Below are positions 5,219-5,245 of a stretch of DNA of 5,245 bases, one piece after another (positions within the stretch are counted from its first letter, which is position 1; each line of letters starts with the position of its first letter). Both the position numbers and the translations under genes were made by a program. Below the pieces are notes generated by a model, which was not told where the DNA came from, did not search any database, and saw only the letters and a program-made list of their open reading frames with translations. The stretch comes from Clostridia bacterium (GTDB lineage: Bacteria > Bacillota > Clostridia > Oscillospirales > Acutalibacteraceae): positions 1-5,245 of the forward strand of contig CAAFMR010000186.1 of assembly GCA_900764115.1 (NCBI GenBank), given 5' to 3'.

Positions 5219-5245
5219 TGGTGGAGATAAGCGGGATCGAACCGC
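5219..5245 (-). tRNA. 3' end of a tRNA gene, probably tRNA-Ala, cut by the window edge
   Basis: On the minus strand 5245-5219 reads as the T loop with GGTTCGATCC, the 3' half of the T stem (CCGCT), the acceptor 3' strand TATCTCC, discriminator A and an encoded CCA (5221-5219). The T-arm and the ...CTCCACCA end fit bacterial tRNA-Ala best. The anticodon lies outside the window, so identity is inferred. The gene runs leftwards into the adjacent terminator. Confidence 0.85.

Overview
The window looks like part of a moderately GC-rich chromosome from a Clostridia-type Firmicute, probably a gut Ruminococcaceae/Oscillospiraceae relative. This rests on strong AAGGAGG ribosome-binding sites, the Clostridia-like acetyltransferase relic and AraC stub, and short intergenic regions with AT-rich promoters. 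No rRNA or other marker gene is present, so the taxonomy is an inference.

Left flank (1-915) is decayed. It holds a GNAT acetyltransferase pseudogene with two in-frame stops, an open frame continuing in the same frame with no convincing start, a perfect-stem terminator, a GC-rich dyad, and an AraC-family regulator cut off after 58 codons. Right after codon 58 (base 915) the AraC similarity ends, and the 3' end of an opposing gene starts 20 bases further on. This looks like a deletion or insertion junction.

Core (935-5043) is a compact carbohydrate module. A cytoplasmic glycosidase-like beta-propeller protein (minus) and an AraC regulator with a cupin sensor domain (minus) face a two-gene operon on the plus strand: a KDPG/KDPGal-type aldolase and a 2-dehydro-3-deoxygalactonokinase (DgoK), overlapping by 17 bases. 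DgoK phosphorylates 2-keto-3-deoxygalactonate and the aldolase would split the product into pyruvate and glyceraldehyde-3-phosphate. The glycosidase-like protein may release the sugar that enters this route, but its substrate is unknown and neither a transporter nor a dehydratase is in the window.

Both regulatory gaps, 2465-2560 and 3350-3509, carry arrays of TTGCAA-like boxes with alternating 9- and 12-base spacing (21-base period). Each lies next to promoters with extended -10 elements. The best reading is that the local AraC protein binds these boxes, activates both the glycosidase-like gene and the aldolase-kinase operon, and controls its own promoter.

Right flank (5044-5245) has a hairpin over the kinase stop codon, a bidirectional terminator, and the 3' end of a tRNA gene (most likely tRNA-Ala) on the minus strand that runs off the window.
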